This document shows positions 40,021 through 49,944 of a stretch of 64,000 nt of DNA, piece after piece. The notes under the pieces were generated by a model, which was not told where the DNA came from, did not search any database, and worked only from the letters and a program-made list of their open reading frames with translations. The position numbers were made by a program, and so were the translations under genes. The stretch lies in the NCBI RefSeq assembly GCF_016722785.1, contig NZ_JAEQNE010000001.1, positions 1 through 64,000 on the forward strand, read 5' to 3'. The DNA is from Ramlibacter monticola (GTDB lineage Bacteria > Pseudomonadota > Gammaproteobacteria > Burkholderiales > Burkholderiaceae_C). Numbering within the stretch: the first letter of the stretch is position 1; each line of letters opens with the position of its first letter.

Positions 40021-42285
40021 TCAGTCCTTCACGCAGTCCGCGTAATAGCGGACCTTGCCGTTCTCGTCCTCCTCCGCCACGAGGCCGTGGATGTCGGTCT
40101 CGAAGCCGGGGCACTCGGCGTTGAAGGCCCTCGCGAACTTCAGGTAGTCCACGATCTTGCGGTTGAAGACCTCGCCCGGGATCAGCAGCGGGATGCCCGG
40201 GGGGTACGGCGTCACCAGGCTGGTGGTGATGCGGCCTTCCAGGTGGTCGATCTCCACCCGCTCGGTCTTGCGGTGCGCGATGTACGAGAAGGCCTCGCTG
40301 GGCTTCATCGCCGGCTGCAGGTCGGACAGGTAGATGTCGGTGGACAGTCGCGCGATGTCGTACTTGGCGTACATCTCGTGCACGTACTGGCACAGGTCGG
40401 CCAGCCCCATGCGTTCGTAGCGGGGGAACTGCTGGCAGAACTCCGGCAGGATGCGCCACATCGGCTGGTTCTTGGCGTAGTCGTCCTTGAACTGCTGCAG
40501 CGCCGTCAGCAGCGTGTTCCAGCGGCCCTTGGTGATGCCGATGGTGAACATGATGAAGAAGCTGTAGAGGCCCGTCTTCTCCACGATCACGCCGTGCTCC
40601 GCCAGGAAGCGGGTGACGATCGACGCCGGGATGCCGGTCTTGGCGAACTTGCCGTTCAGGTCCAGGCCGGGGGTCACCACGGTGGACTTGATCGGGTCCA
40701 GCATGTTGAAGCCCTCGGCCAGGTTGCCGAAGCCGTGCCACTTGGCCGCCCGGGCCTCGCCCTTGATGATCCAGTCGTCGGCGCGGCCCATGCCCTCGTC
40801 CACCAGCTTGTCCGGGCCCCAGACCTTGAACCACCAGTCCTTGCCGTACTCCTGGTCCACCTTGCGCATGGCGCGGCGGAAGTCCAGCGCCTCGGTGATC
40901 GACTCCTCCACCAGCGCGGTGCCGCCGGGCGGCTCCATCATCGCCGCCGCCACGTCGCAGCTGGCGATGATCGCGTACTGCGGGCTGGTGGACGTGTGCA
41001 TCAGGAACGACTCGTTGAACAGGTGCCGATCGAGCTTGTTCTCCTTGGCGTCCTGCACCAGCACGTGGCTGGCCTGGCTGATGCCGGCCAGCAGCTTGTG
41101 GATCGACTGGGTCGAGTAGACCAGCGACTTCTCGGGCCGGTTGCGCTTCTTGCCCATCGCGTGGAAGGCGCCGTAGAACGGGTGGAAGGCCGCGTGCGGC
41201 AGCCAGGCCTCGTCGAAGTGCAGCGCCTCGACGTAGCCGTCCACCATGCCCTTGATGGTCTCGGTGTTGTACAGGACGCCGTCGTAGGTCGACTGGGTCA
41301 GCGTCAGGATGCGCGGCTTGACCGTCTCGGGGTCGACCCCCTTGAGCAGCGGGTTGGCCCGCATCTTGGCCTTGATCGACTCGGGGCTGAACTCGCTCTG
41401 CGGGATCGGGCCGATGATGCCGAAGTGGTTGCGCGTCGGCCGCAGGAAGACCGGGATCGCCCCGGTCATGATGATCGAGTGCAGGATCGACTTGTGGCAG
41501 TTGCGGTCCACCACCACCACGTCGCCGGGGGCCACCTCGTGGTGCCACACGATCTTGTTGGACGTGCTGGTGCCGTTGGTGACGAAGAAGCAGTGGTCGG
41601 CGTTGAAGATCCGCGCCGCGTTGCGCTCGGAGGCGGCCACCGGGCCGGTGTGATCGAGCAGCTGCCCCAGTTCGTCCACCGCGTTGCAGACGTCGGCGCG
41701 CAGCATGTTCTCGCCGAAGAACTGGTGGAACATCTGGCCCACCGGGCTCTTCAGGAAGGCCACCCCGCCGGAGTGCCCGGGGCAGTGCCAGGAATAGGAG
41801 CCGTCCTCGGCGTAATCGAGCAGCGCCTTGAAGAACGGCGGCTGGATGCCCTCCAGGTACGAGCGCGCCTCGCGGATGATGTGCCGGGCCATGAACTCCG
41901 GCGTGTCCTCGTACATGTGGATGAAGCCGTGCAGTTCGCGCAGCACGTCGTTGGGCAGGTGCCGCGAGGTCTTGGTCTCGCCGTGCACGTAGATCGGCAC
42001 GTCGGCGTTCTTGCGCCGGACCTCCTGAATGAAGGCGCGCAGCTTGACCACGGCGGGGTCCGTGTCCGGTCCGGGCGTGAACTCCTCGTCGTCGACGGAG
42101 AGGATGAAGGCGCTGGCCCGGCTCTGCTGCTGCGCAAACTGCGTCAGGTCGCCGTAGCTGGTCACGCCCAGCACCTCGAATCCTTCGGACTCGATCGCCT
42201 GCGCCAGCGCGCGGATGCCCAGCCCGGACGTGTTTTCCGAGCGGTAGTCTTCGTCGATGATGACGATGGGGAAGCGGAACTTCAT
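40021..42285 (-). CDS. Orn/Lys/Arg decarboxylase (fold III, AdiA/SpeC-like)
   Basis: A 754-residue PLP-dependent decarboxylase. The N-terminal wing domain (about 1-125) starts FRFPIVIIDEDYRSENTSG; the PLP lysine is near residue 396 in STQSIHKLLAGISQAS; HFDEAWLPHAAFHPFYG and WHCPGHSGG are conserved in the family. It removes CO2 from arginine, lysine or ornithine and serves polyamine synthesis or acid resistance. The substrate is not clear from sequence; overall similarity is closest to biodegradative arginine decarboxylases. It lies alone, divergent from the NfeD-SPFH pair. Confidence 0.9.
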   Translation of the reverse strand: MKFRFPIVIIDEDYRSENTSGLGIRALAQAIESEGFEVLGVTSYGDLTQFAQQQSRASAFILSVDDEEFTPGPDTDPAVVKLRAFIQEVRRKNADVPIYVHGETKTSRHLPNDVLRELHGFIHMYEDTPEFMARHIIREARSYLEGIQPPFFKALLDYAEDGSYSWHCPGHSGGVAFLKSPVGQMFHQFFGENMLRADVCNAVDELGQLLDHTGPVAASERNAARIFNADHCFFVTNGTSTSNKIVWHHEVAPGDVVVVDRNCHKSILHSIIMTGAIPVFLRPTRNHFGIIGPIPQSEFSPESIKAKMRANPLLKGVDPETVKPRILTLTQSTYDGVLYNTETIKGMVDGYVEALHFDEAWLPHAAFHPFYGAFHAMGKKRNRPEKSLVYSTQSIHKLLAGISQASHVLVQDAKENKLDRHLFNESFLMHTSTSPQYAIIASCDVAAAMMEPPGGTALVEESITEALDFRRAMRKVDQEYGKDWWFKVWGPDKLVDEGMGRADDWIIKGEARAAKWHGFGNLAEGFNMLDPIKSTVVTPGLDLNGKFAKTGIPASIVTRFLAEHGVIVEKTGLYSFFIMFTIGITKGRWNTLLTALQQFKDDYAKNQPMWRILPEFCQQFPRYERMGLADLCQYVHEMYAKYDIARLSTDIYLSDLQPAMKPSEAFSYIAHRKTERVEIDHLEGRITTSLVTPYPPGIPLLIPGEVFNRKIVDYLKFARAFNAECPGFETDIHGLVAEEDENGKVRYYADCVKD

Positions 42286-42395
42286 GGAGGAGCGTCGGGG
42301 CGAAAAAGGCGAATGAGCGCGAAGTGTATGAAATCCGCAGCGGCCGCACGTCGGACGGATGAGGAAATAGCCCACAATCTCGCCAAAGGGGGCTT

Positions 42396-42821
42396 ATGGC
42401 TGACTCCACACTGTGGTGGCTGCTCGCCGGCGCGGCGGTGGCTGTCGAACTCCTGACGGGGACCTTCTACCTGCTGATGCTGGCCATCGGCCTCGTCGCG
42501 GGCGCCGTCGCGGCCCACGCCGGCGCTTCCCAGGCGACGCAACTGGTGGTCGCCGCCCTGGTGGGTGGCGGCGCCGTGGCCTTCTGGCACCTCCAACGCG
42601 GGCGCCGCCCGAAGGAACTGCCCGCGCAGGCCAACCCCAGCGTCAACCCGGACGTGGGCGAATCGGTGCACGTGGAGCACTGGGCCGCGGACCACACCGC
42701 CACCGTCCGCTACCGGGGCGCGAACTGGACGGTCGTGCCCTTCGGCGGCACCCCGCAGGGGCCCGGCGCCTACCGCGTGCGCGAGGTGGTCGGCAGCCGC
42801 CTCGTCGTGGAGAAGATCTAG
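42396..42821 (+). CDS. NfeD-family membrane protein
   Basis: A 141-residue short NfeD homologue: two to three N-terminal transmembrane helices (LWWLLAGAAVAVELLTGTFYLLML) and a C-terminal OB-fold (about 80-141). NfeD proteins pair with SPFH/stomatin proteins in membrane microdomains, and the next gene encodes one 13 bases downstream. The pair probably supports membrane protein quality control. Confidence 0.9.
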   Translation: MADSTLWWLLAGAAVAVELLTGTFYLLMLAIGLVAGAVAAHAGASQATQLVVAALVGGGAVAFWHLQRGRRPKELPAQANPSVNPDVGESVHVEHWAADHTATVRYRGANWTVVPFGGTPQGPGAYRVREVVGSRLVVEKI

Positions 42822-42834
42822 AAGGAGAAGAAGA

Positions 42835-43797
42835 ATGACCACCGCCATCGTCCTGTTCATCGTGGCCGCCGTCTTCGTCGTGCAGTCCATCAAGGTGGTG
42901 CCGCACCAGCACGCCTGGGTGGTGGAGCGGCTGGGCAAGTACCACCAGACGCTCACCCCGGGCCTGAACTTCCTCATGCCCTTCATCGACCGGGTCGCCT
43001 ACAAGCACAGCCTGAAGGAGATCCCGCTGGACGTGCCGAGCCAAGTCTGCATCACGCGCGACAACACGCAGCTGCAGGTGGACGGGATTCTTTATTTCCA
43101 GGTGACCGACGCGGTGCGGGCCAGCTACGGCTCCTCCAACTACATCGTGGCGATCACCCAGCTGGCCCAGACGACGCTGCGCAGCGTGATCGGCCGCCTC
43201 GAGCTGGACAAGACCTTCGAGGAACGCGAGATGATCAACGCCCAGGTGGTCCAGGCGATCGACGAGGCCGCGCTGACCTGGGGCGTGAAGGTGCTGCGCT
43301 ACGAGATCAAGGACCTGACGCCGCCCAAGGAAATCCTGCATGCCATGCAGGCGCAGATCACCGCGGAGCGCGAGAAGCGCGCGCTGATCGCGGCCTCCGA
43401 AGGCCGGCGCCAGGAGCAGATCAACATCGCCACCGGCGAGCGCGAGGCGTTCATCGCCCGCTCCGAAGGGGCCAAGCAGGCCGAGATCAACAAGGCGCAG
43501 GGTGAGGCGGCTGCCATCATCGCGGTGGCCGAGGCGACGGCCAGCGCGATCCGGCAGGTCGCCGAGGCGATCCGCCAGCCGGGCGGCGAGCAGGCGGTGC
43601 AGCTCAAGGTGGCCGAGCGGGCGGTCGATGCGTTCGGCAAGGTGGCCGAGGATTCGAACACCACGCTGGTCATCCCGGCCAACATGAGCGAGGTGTCGGG
43701 CCTCATCGCCTCGGCGATGAAGATGGTGGCCGGCACGCGCTCCACCGGCCCGGCCGGCCCGGCGCCGGCTCAGAGTCCGGGGCGGCTGGACCGGTAG
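42835..43797 (+). CDS. SPFH/Band 7 (stomatin-like) protein
   Basis: A 320-residue paraslipin-type protein: N-terminal transmembrane helix (AIVLFIVAAVFVVQSI), SPFH domain (about 25-180; QHAWVVERLGKYHQTLTPGLN), then a Glu/Ala-rich coiled coil (EREKRALIAASEGRRQEQIN) and a Gly/Pro-rich tail. It forms oligomeric cages at the membrane with its NfeD partner. A GAAGGAGAAG ribosome site precedes the ATG at 42835. Its 3' end overlaps the amber-split gene on the other strand. Confidence 0.93.
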   Translation: MTTAIVLFIVAAVFVVQSIKVVPHQHAWVVERLGKYHQTLTPGLNFLMPFIDRVAYKHSLKEIPLDVPSQVCITRDNTQLQVDGILYFQVTDAVRASYGSSNYIVAITQLAQTTLRSVIGRLELDKTFEEREMINAQVVQAIDEAALTWGVKVLRYEIKDLTPPKEILHAMQAQITAEREKRALIAASEGRRQEQINIATGEREAFIARSEGAKQAEINKAQGEAAAIIAVAEATASAIRQVAEAIRQPGGEQAVQLKVAERAVDAFGKVAEDSNTTLVIPANMSEVSGLIASAMKMVAGTRSTGPAGPAPAQSPGRLDR

Positions 43798-44147
43798 CTT
43801 CCGTCGAGGCGGCTGGGGCGCGAGCGCAGGCCCCGGGGCAGCAGCGCCGTGAACAGGTCGTCGAGGGCGACGACCTTCTGGCGTGCTTCCTGCTCGCCAT
43901 ACCCCCGCGCCAGTTGCCCCATCAATTCGCCACGGGCGTACCAGAGCGTCTCCACCTAGACCGCGTAGCGGATGCGCCGGGCCAGGAGCTCGGACCGGTT
44001 GGTCTCGGTCAGCACGGCCAGGGCGAGCATCTCGCGTCGCAGTTCGTCGAGCTTTTCGGCCTGATCCTCCGCGGTCGGCGGCGCCAGTGTACTCACGGTC
44101 AGCAGGGCCGAGAGGGTGCTTTTCAGATCCTTGTGGAACCAGCGCAT
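43770..44147 (-). pseudogene. small helical protein gene interrupted by an in-frame amber codon
   Basis: From the ATG at 44147 the frame encodes 63 residues (start MRWFHKDL, then helices with EDQAEKLDELRREMLALAVLTE and LLARRIRYAV) and stops at TAG, 43956-43958. The same frame continues at once with VETLWYARGELMGQLARGYG and runs to 43770. Across the stop the amphipathic helical pattern carries on, so an ancestral 125-residue protein with CAG or similar at this position is likely. Options are a nonsense mutation, suppression, or two coupled small genes (GTG at 43955). Family unknown; overlaps the SPFH gene end by 28 bases. Confidence 0.55.
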
Positions 44148-44175
44148 GGAATGACGTCCTTGTCTCTCTTTGTTA

Positions 44176-45180
44176 TCAGCGGGAACCCGCGGGCGGGGTG
44201 CCCGGGTAATGCAGTGCGAGGAGTTCGGCCACGGCCAGGTCGGCCGCCGCGGCCGGGGCCGCACCCGGGCCGCCCAGGTCGGCCAGCCGGGCGAAGGTGA
44301 ACAGGAGGGGCGCCTCGCCGTGCGCTCCCTCCGGGCGGGGCACGCCGTAGGTCAATTGCTGGCGCTCTTCGCGCGTGAGCCTGCCCACGAGGTTGCGGGT
44401 GAGCAGGATCGCGCCCTTGCGGCCGCCGTTCGAAAGATGACCGGCGCGGTCGGCGGCGTCCCCCAGCACGCGCAGGCCCGCCTGCCCCGGCATGCCGAGG
44501 GCGCCCAGCCAGTCCTGGCCTTCGTCGATGCCGATGCTGATGCGCAGTTCCAGGTCCCAGCCCTTGCGCACCCGCCAGCGCTGGCTGACCTGGCGCATCG
44601 CCTCCCGGGTGCGATGGGCCGCCGCCAGGGCGTTCCAGAGGTAGCTGGCCGGCGGCTGCGGCAGGAAGTAGCAGACCAGCGCTTCGCCGGCGGCACGCCC
44701 GGGGCGGCCCTGGTGCTGGCGGAAGATCGCGTCCAACTCGCCGCCGACTTCGTTCAGCAGCTCGAAGTACTCCTCGGCGCTCAGGCGCACCGAGAGGTCC
44801 GCCGCGTCCTGCAGCACGGCGACCAGCACCGCGACGGGAGTCAGGGTCGGCGGTGCCGCGGCAGCCGCGGGCTCCACGGGCGCGGGCGCGGGAACGGCCT
44901 CCCCGGCCGCCTCGCCCAGCGCGAACAGCACGCCCTGCCGGAACTGCACCGCATGGATCCAGCGCGGCGGCAAGGCGCCGGCGGCCGGCACAAGCGTCCG
45001 GGCCACCATCGGCAGCGAGGCCGGTGCAGGGAGATCGCGGTACAGCGCCTGCAGGGCGGCGGCCGCATCCGGCGCGAGGCCGGAGAACAGTTGCGTGGCC
45101 GCCGCCGGCATCGGCGCCACGACGGTGCTGAGGCGGCACAGGGCCTCCTCGGTCAGCGGTGGCTCGAGTTCATCGGACAT
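44176..45180 (-). CDS. degenerate class III cyclase-like protein
   Basis: A 334-residue protein. The C-terminal part (about 160-330) resembles an adenylate/guanylate cyclase catalytic domain ([55 protein letters not shown]). The first metal-binding Asp motif and the second Asp/Asn-Arg pair of active cyclases are not evident, so it is probably non-catalytic. The N-terminal half is Ala/Pro-rich without a recognised domain. It lies upstream of the amber-split gene on the same strand, so the two may be one unit. It may serve as a sensor or scaffold. Confidence 0.65.
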   Translation of the reverse strand: MSDELEPPLTEEALCRLSTVVAPMPAAATQLFSGLAPDAAAALQALYRDLPAPASLPMVARTLVPAAGALPPRWIHAVQFRQGVLFALGEAAGEAVPAPAPVEPAAAAAPPTLTPVAVLVAVLQDAADLSVRLSAEEYFELLNEVGGELDAIFRQHQGRPGRAAGEALVCYFLPQPPASYLWNALAAAHRTREAMRQVSQRWRVRKGWDLELRISIGIDEGQDWLGALGMPGQAGLRVLGDAADRAGHLSNGGRKGAILLTRNLVGRLTREERQQLTYGVPRPEGAHGEAPLLFTFARLADLGGPGAAPAAAADLAVAELLALHYPGTPPAGSR

Positions 45181-45308
45181 GGCATAGTCGGGCCGCCGCG
45201 GGCGGCCCTGCGCCCCATGCTAGGGCAGGCCCGCCCGCGACCTGTAGGACGTGCGCCCGACCTGTCCCGGCGCGTCCCGCCGGGAATTGGGATACGCTGC
45301 GCGGCCAC

Positions 45309-46244
45309 ATGCGTGAAGCGATCCTCTCCATCGACGGGCTTTCCAAGACCTACGCGTCCGGTTTCTCGGCCCTGAAGAACATCAGCCTCGAGATCCGGCG
45401 GGGCGAGATCTTCGCCCTGCTCGGACCCAACGGCGCGGGCAAGACCACCCTGATCAGCATCGTCTGCGGCATCGTCAACGCGAGCACCGGGACGGTCACG
45501 GTCGACGGGCATGACATCGGCCGGAATTTTCGAGCCGCGCGTTCGCGCATCGGACTGGTTCCCCAGGAACTCACGACCGACGCCTTCGAGACCGTGTGGA
45601 ACACGGTGAGCTTCAGCCGCGGCTTGTTCGGCAAGCCACCCCATCCTGCGCATATCGAGCGGGTGCTGCGGGACCTGTCACTGTGGGACAAGAGGGACAG
45701 CCAGCTGCGCACCCTCTCGGGCGGCATGAAGCGACGGGTTCTGATCGCCAAGGCGCTGTCGCACGAACCCACCCTGCTCTTTCTCGACGAGCCGACCGCT
45801 GGCGTGGACGTGACCCTGCGCCAGGAGATGTGGAATCTCGTGCGCTCACTGCGCGCCGGCGGTGTCACGATCATCCTGACCACCCACTACATCGACGAAG
45901 CGGAACAGATGGCCGACCGCATCGGCATCATCAGCAAGGGCGAGATCATCCTGGTGGAAGAGAAGGCGGAGCTGATGCGCAAGCTGGGGACCAAGCAGCT
46001 CACGCTGCACCTGGCGCAGCCGATGGACCGGTTGCCCGTCGCCCTGGGCAACTACGCCCTGCAGCTGGGCGGCGACGGCTCCGAGCTGGTCTACACCTAC
46101 GACGCTCGAACGGAGCGCTCCGGCATCAGTCACCTGCTGCAGGACCTGGAGGCCGCCGGCATCGACTTCAAGGACCTGGAGACCCGCCAGAGCTCCCTCG
46201 AGGACATCTTCGTGACCCTGGTGCATGACACCGACCGCCCATGA
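45309..46244 (+). CDS. ABC-2 type exporter ATPase
   Basis: A 311-residue ABC ATPase of the daunorubicin-resistance/YadG class: Walker [14 protein letters not shown], signature [12 protein letters not shown], Walker [14 protein letters not shown]-loop [15 protein letters not shown]. It has the extra C-terminal domain common in this class ([11 protein letters not shown] ending). It couples by a 4-base overlap to the permease gene. Substrate unknown. Confidence 0.92.
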   Translation: MREAILSIDGLSKTYASGFSALKNISLEIRRGEIFALLGPNGAGKTTLISIVCGIVNASTGTVTVDGHDIGRNFRAARSRIGLVPQELTTDAFETVWNTVSFSRGLFGKPPHPAHIERVLRDLSLWDKRDSQLRTLSGGMKRRVLIAKALSHEPTLLFLDEPTAGVDVTLRQEMWNLVRSLRAGGVTIILTTHYIDEAEQMADRIGIISKGEIILVEEKAELMRKLGTKQLTLHLAQPMDRLPVALGNYALQLGGDGSELVYTYDARTERSGISHLLQDLEAAGIDFKDLETRQSSLEDIFVTLVHDTDRP

Positions 46245-47002
46245 ACCTGCACGCGATCCGCGCGATCTACCGCTTCGAGATGGCCCGCACCTTCAGGACC
46301 CTGCTGCAAAGCATCGTCTCACCGGTGGTCTCGACTTCCCTGTACTTCGTGGTGTTCGGCTCCGCCATCGGCTCGCGCATCCCGGAGGTGGGCGGCGTCA
46401 GCTACGGAGCCTTCATCGTCCCCGGCCTGGTCATGCTGTCGCTGCTGACCCAAAGCATTTCCAACGCCTCCTTCGGCATCTACTTTCCGAAGTTCTCCGG
46501 CACGATCTACGAGCTGCTGTCGGCTCCGGTCTCGGCGTTCGAGATCGTCATCAGCTATGTCGGAGCGGCCGCGACGAAATCCATCGCGCTGGGCCTCATC
46601 ATCCTGGCGACCGCGGCCCTGTTCGTTCCCTTGCGGATCATGCATCCCGGCGTCATGCTGCTGTTCCTGGCCCTCACCGCCGTGACCTTCAGCTTGCTGG
46701 GCTTCATCATCGGGATCTGGGCCGATGGCTTCGAGAAACTGCAGTTCATCCCGACCTTGATCGTGACGCCCCTCACTTTCCTGGGCGGCAGTTTCTATTC
46801 CATCGACATGCTGCCGCCGTTCTGGCAGAAGGTCACCCTGTTCAACCCGGTGGTCTACCTGATCAGCGGATTTCGGTGGAGCTTCTACGGCGTGGCCGAC
46901 GTGAGCGTGGGCATCAGCCTGGGCATGACGCTGTTGTTCATGACGCTGTGCATGGGGGTGGTGGCGTACATGTTCAAGACCGGTTACCGGCTCAAGAGCT
47001 GA
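46241..47002 (+). CDS. ABC-2 type exporter permease
   Basis: A 253-residue inner-membrane protein with six predicted helices (for example [38 protein letters not shown]) and the family block [27 protein letters not shown] (short part). It forms a transporter with the ATPase encoded upstream, resembling YadH/NodJ-type exporters. The 3' end overlaps the LysR gene on the other strand by 11 bases. Confidence 0.92.
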   Translation: MNLHAIRAIYRFEMARTFRTLLQSIVSPVVSTSLYFVVFGSAIGSRIPEVGGVSYGAFIVPGLVMLSLLTQSISNASFGIYFPKFSGTIYELLSAPVSAFEIVISYVGAAATKSIALGLIILATAALFVPLRIMHPGVMLLFLALTAVTFSLLGFIIGIWADGFEKLQFIPTLIVTPLTFLGGSFYSIDMLPPFWQKVTLFNPVVYLISGFRWSFYGVADVSVGISLGMTLLFMTLCMGVVAYMFKTGYRLKS

Positions 47003-48002
47003 GCGCTCGTTGACTGTGTCGAATCTCCCGTGGTGCGGGGATGGTCCGCCTCGCGCCCCTGGCCTCGGCTGCGGCCAGTTCCCCGGCGCCCAGCACATAG
47101 GCCGGATTGCTGGCCACCCGCTCCACCGCGAGGTCGATGAATGCGCGCACGCGCGTGGGCTGGGCGGCACGGCTGCCGTAGTAGATGAAGACGCTCGAGC
47201 TGTCGGCCACGTGCTGCGTCAGCAACGGAACGAGCCGTCCGCTACGGATGTGCGCAGCCGCGGCGACACCCGTGAGCGAGGCAATGACATGGCCGGCGAG
47301 GACGGCTTCGGTCTCGATGGCCTCGTCATTCAGGATCAGCGCCGGGACGACGTGGTGCTCCACCAGGTCGCCGTCGACCTTCACGTACCAGGGAAGGATG
47401 CGGCCGGTGCCCGCATGCCGGAAGGCGCTGCACTTGTGCTTCGCCAGGTCGTTCAGGCTCTGCGGTGCCCCGTGCTTCTGCAGGTAAGTCGGGGCGGCGC
47501 AGACGATCAACTGCAGGGGGAACAGCTTGCGCGCGATCACACCCTCTGCCGCCGACGCGCCGACCCGGAATCCGACGTCGACGCGGTCTTCCACCCAGTT
47601 CCCGATGCGGTCGTCGAGTTGCACGTCGGGCTGCACGTCCGGGTAGCGCCGGCAGAACTCGTCGAGCAAGGGCCAGAGGACCGGCGTGAAGACCGAGCGC
47701 GGACCCACGATGCGCAGGGGGCCCGCGATGTCGTCCTTGGCGCGGCGCGTCATCTCCAGCGCGCGCTGCATGCCGGCCAGGGCTGGCAGCGCGGCTTCGA
47801 GGAATTGCCTGCCTTCGTCCGTGAGCGACATGCTGCGTGTCGTGCGGTGGAAGAGCCGCACGCCCAGGTGCTGCTCCAGTTGCGCCAGTGCCTGGCTCGC
47901 TGCCTGGGGCGTCATGCCCTGCGCCTCTGCCGCGCGCCGCAGGCTCCCCAGCTCCGCTGTCTTGGCGAAGGTGGCGATGGAGCGCAGCTCGTTGATGGGC
48001 AT
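46992..48002 (-). CDS. LysR-family transcription regulator (1)
   Basis: A 336-residue LysR protein: N-terminal helix-turn-helix (residues 1-60; [24 protein letters not shown]) and an effector domain of two lobes (about 90-295). The final 40 residues are an extra Arg/Ala-rich tail. It is divergent from a short-chain dehydrogenase gene, its likely target, and a near-perfect inverted repeat (48012-48034) lies just before its start codon. The ATG at 48002 is favoured over one at 48038 because the latter would place coding sequence over this site. Confidence 0.9.
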   Translation of the reverse strand: MPINELRSIATFAKTAELGSLRRAAEAQGMTPQAASQALAQLEQHLGVRLFHRTTRSMSLTDEGRQFLEAALPALAGMQRALEMTRRAKDDIAGPLRIVGPRSVFTPVLWPLLDEFCRRYPDVQPDVQLDDRIGNWVEDRVDVGFRVGASAAEGVIARKLFPLQLIVCAAPTYLQKHGAPQSLNDLAKHKCSAFRHAGTGRILPWYVKVDGDLVEHHVVPALILNDEAIETEAVLAGHVIASLTGVAAAAHIRSGRLVPLLTQHVADSSSVFIYYGSRAAQPTRVRAFIDLAVERVASNPAYVLGAGELAAAEARGARRTIPAPREIRHSQRALSS

Positions 48003-48011
48003 TGGCCGCGG

Positions 48012-48034
48012 ATTATCAAGGACTGCTTGGTAAT
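48012..48034. promoter_or_regulatory. LysR-type binding site
   Basis: Arms ATTATCAAG (48012-48020) and CTTGGTAAT (48026-48034) match at 8 of 9 positions around a 5-base centre. It sits in the LysR/SDR divergent region, 9 bases upstream of the LysR start codon, as expected for a T-N11-A-type autoregulatory site. Confidence 0.65.
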
Positions 48035-48089
48035 CCATCAAGCTGCGCGCGTCTAGTCCCGGCGCGCCCCGGTGCCTACATTCGACGGC

Positions 48090-48206
48090 ATGAACAGATC
48101 CCTCGCCGCGTGGCTCGTGGCAGCAGCAACGGCACTGGCCTGCGCGCTGGCAACTCCCGCCGAAGACCCGGCCACGGAAGCAGCCATCGCCTTCTGCCTG
48201 CGCTGA
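48090..48206 (+). CDS. small exported peptide, uncertain
   Basis: A 38-codon frame starting [20 protein letters not shown], a typical signal peptide, followed by about 17 acidic residues and a stop at 48204-48206. It lies between the LysR site and the SDR gene and has ATG in a sensible place. It may be a leader peptide, a remnant of a truncated secreted protein, or chance. No ribosome site is clear. Confidence 0.35.
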   Translation: MNRSLAAWLVAAATALACALATPAEDPATEAAIAFCLR

Positions 48207-48240
48207 AGGGATCCTTCCTCCCCCTTTTCCGGAGTTCCCC

Positions 48241-48987
48241 ATGAGCGACAACATCGCATCCAAGGTCATCGTCATCACCGGCGCCAGCAGCGGCTTGGGC
48301 GAAGCGGCTGCGCGCTTGCTGTCCGGACAAGGCGCCACGGTCGTGCTCGGCGCCCGTCGCTTCGAGCGCATCGCCGCCCTCGCCGAAGAACTGAAGTCCC
48401 GCGGCGGCAAGGCCCTTGCACTGGCGACCGACGTCACGGATGCCGCGCAGGTGAAAAAGTTGGTCGACGCCGCCGTGCGGTCCTTCGGCCGCATCGACGT
48501 GATCGTCAACAACGCCGGGCTGATGCCGCACTCGCTGCTGGCGCAGGCCAAGGTCGACGACTGGAACCGCATGATCGACGTGAACATCAAGGGCGTGCTG
48601 TACGGCATCGCGGCGGCCCTGCCCCACATGCAGGCGCAGAAGTCCGGCCAGATCATCAACGTGTCCTCGGTGGCGGGGCACAAGGTGGGCATCGGCAATG
48701 CCGTGTACTCGGCGACCAAGCACGCGGTGCGCGTGATCTCGGAGGGGCTGCGGCAGGAAGTCAAGCCCTACAACCTGCGCACCACCATCATCTCTCCCGG
48801 CGCGGTGGCGACCGAACTGCCCGAGAGCGCGACCGACCCTGCCGTGGCCGCCAATCTGCGCAAGTTCTACGACGCCTATGCCATCCCGGCCGACTCGTTC
48901 GCCCGCGCCGTGGCGTTCGCCATCAGCCAGCCGGAAGACGTGGACATCAACGAGATCCTGTTCCGGCCGACGAAGCAGGAACTCTGA
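48241..48987 (+). CDS. short-chain dehydrogenase/reductase (1)
   Basis: A 248-residue classical SDR: cofactor motif [12 protein letters not shown] at the fourth strand, catalytic Ser region VSSVAGHK and YSATKHA (Tyr/Lys). The C-terminal block [17 protein letters not shown] is common in oxidoreductases of the NADP-preferring group. Substrate unknown. It is divergent from the LysR gene with its operator between, and is followed 48 bases later by a second SDR gene. Confidence 0.92.
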   Translation: MSDNIASKVIVITGASSGLGEAAARLLSGQGATVVLGARRFERIAALAEELKSRGGKALALATDVTDAAQVKKLVDAAVRSFGRIDVIVNNAGLMPHSLLAQAKVDDWNRMIDVNIKGVLYGIAAALPHMQAQKSGQIINVSSVAGHKVGIGNAVYSATKHAVRVISEGLRQEVKPYNLRTTIISPGAVATELPESATDPAVAANLRKFYDAYAIPADSFARAVAFAISQPEDVDINEILFRPTKQEL

Positions 48988-49035
48988 GGAAGAGGCCGGG
49001 ACGGAACCGGCCATCGACATCGAAAGGAAAGAGAC

Positions 49036-49863
49036 GTGAGTGAAGTCGTCGTCGTCATCGGGCCGGGCCAGATCGGCCAGGCCATCGCCCGCCGGGTCGG
49101 CGTCGGCAAGCACGTGCTGCTGGCCGACCTGCGCGCGGAGAACGCCAAGTCCGCCGCGCAGGTGCTGGGCGATGCGGGCTACGACGTGAGCGTCGCGACC
49201 GTCGATGCGTCGTCACGGGCGGACGTGCATGCGCTGGTCGAACAGGCCACGGCCATCGGCGAGGTCACGCGCCTGGTCCATGCAGCCGGCGTGTCCCCGT
49301 CCCAGGCCTCCCCCGCGACCATCCTGAAGGTGGACCTGTACGGGACGGCCATGATCCTCGAAGAGTTCGGCAGCGTGATCGCACGCGGCGGGTCCGGCGT
49401 GGTGATCGCGTCGCAATCGGGTCATCGGCTGGCACCGCTCGGCGTGGAACAGAACAAGGCCCTGGCGACCACGCCGGTGGAAGACCTGCTCGCCCTGCCC
49501 TTCCTGCAGCCGGACCAGGTGAAGGACTCCCTGCACGCCTACCAGCTCTCCAAGCGCGGCAACTCGCTGCGCGTGATGGCGGAGGCGGTGCGCTGGGGCA
49601 AGCGCGGGGCGCGGGTGAACACGATCAGCCCCGGCATCATCATGACGCCGCTGGCGAAGGACGAACTCACCGGCCCGCGCGGCGAAGGCTATCGCCGCAT
49701 GCTCTCCGTCTCCGCCGCCGGCCGCGCCGGCACGCCCGATGAAGTGGCTTCGCTCGCCGCGCTGATGATGGGGCCGGAAGGCGGGTTCATCACCGGCAGC
49801 GACTTCCTGATGGATGGCGGCGTGACGGCGGCCTACTGGTACGGCGAACTCGCGCCGCAATGA
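49036..49863 (+). CDS. short-chain dehydrogenase/reductase (2), variant cofactor loop
   Basis: A 275-residue SDR-type protein starting with GTG at 49036 after AAAGGAAAGAG. The nucleotide loop reads GPGQIGQAIARRV instead of TGxxxGxG, and the catalytic Tyr/Lys are in YQLSKRG. The C-terminal block SDFLMDGGVTAAYWYG is usual. Probably follows the first SDR gene in one operon. Cofactor choice may differ because of the altered loop. Confidence 0.87.
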   Translation: MSEVVVVIGPGQIGQAIARRVGVGKHVLLADLRAENAKSAAQVLGDAGYDVSVATVDASSRADVHALVEQATAIGEVTRLVHAAGVSPSQASPATILKVDLYGTAMILEEFGSVIARGGSGVVIASQSGHRLAPLGVEQNKALATTPVEDLLALPFLQPDQVKDSLHAYQLSKRGNSLRVMAEAVRWGKRGARVNTISPGIIMTPLAKDELTGPRGEGYRRMLSVSAAGRAGTPDEVASLAALMMGPEGGFITGSDFLMDGGVTAAYWYGELAPQ

Positions 49864-49944
49864 GCACGGCTCGCGCCGCAGCAACGCCACGGGACGCAGC
49901 GTACGGCAGTTGCCGCTGGCACGCAACGACTTGAAGGACAGTGC

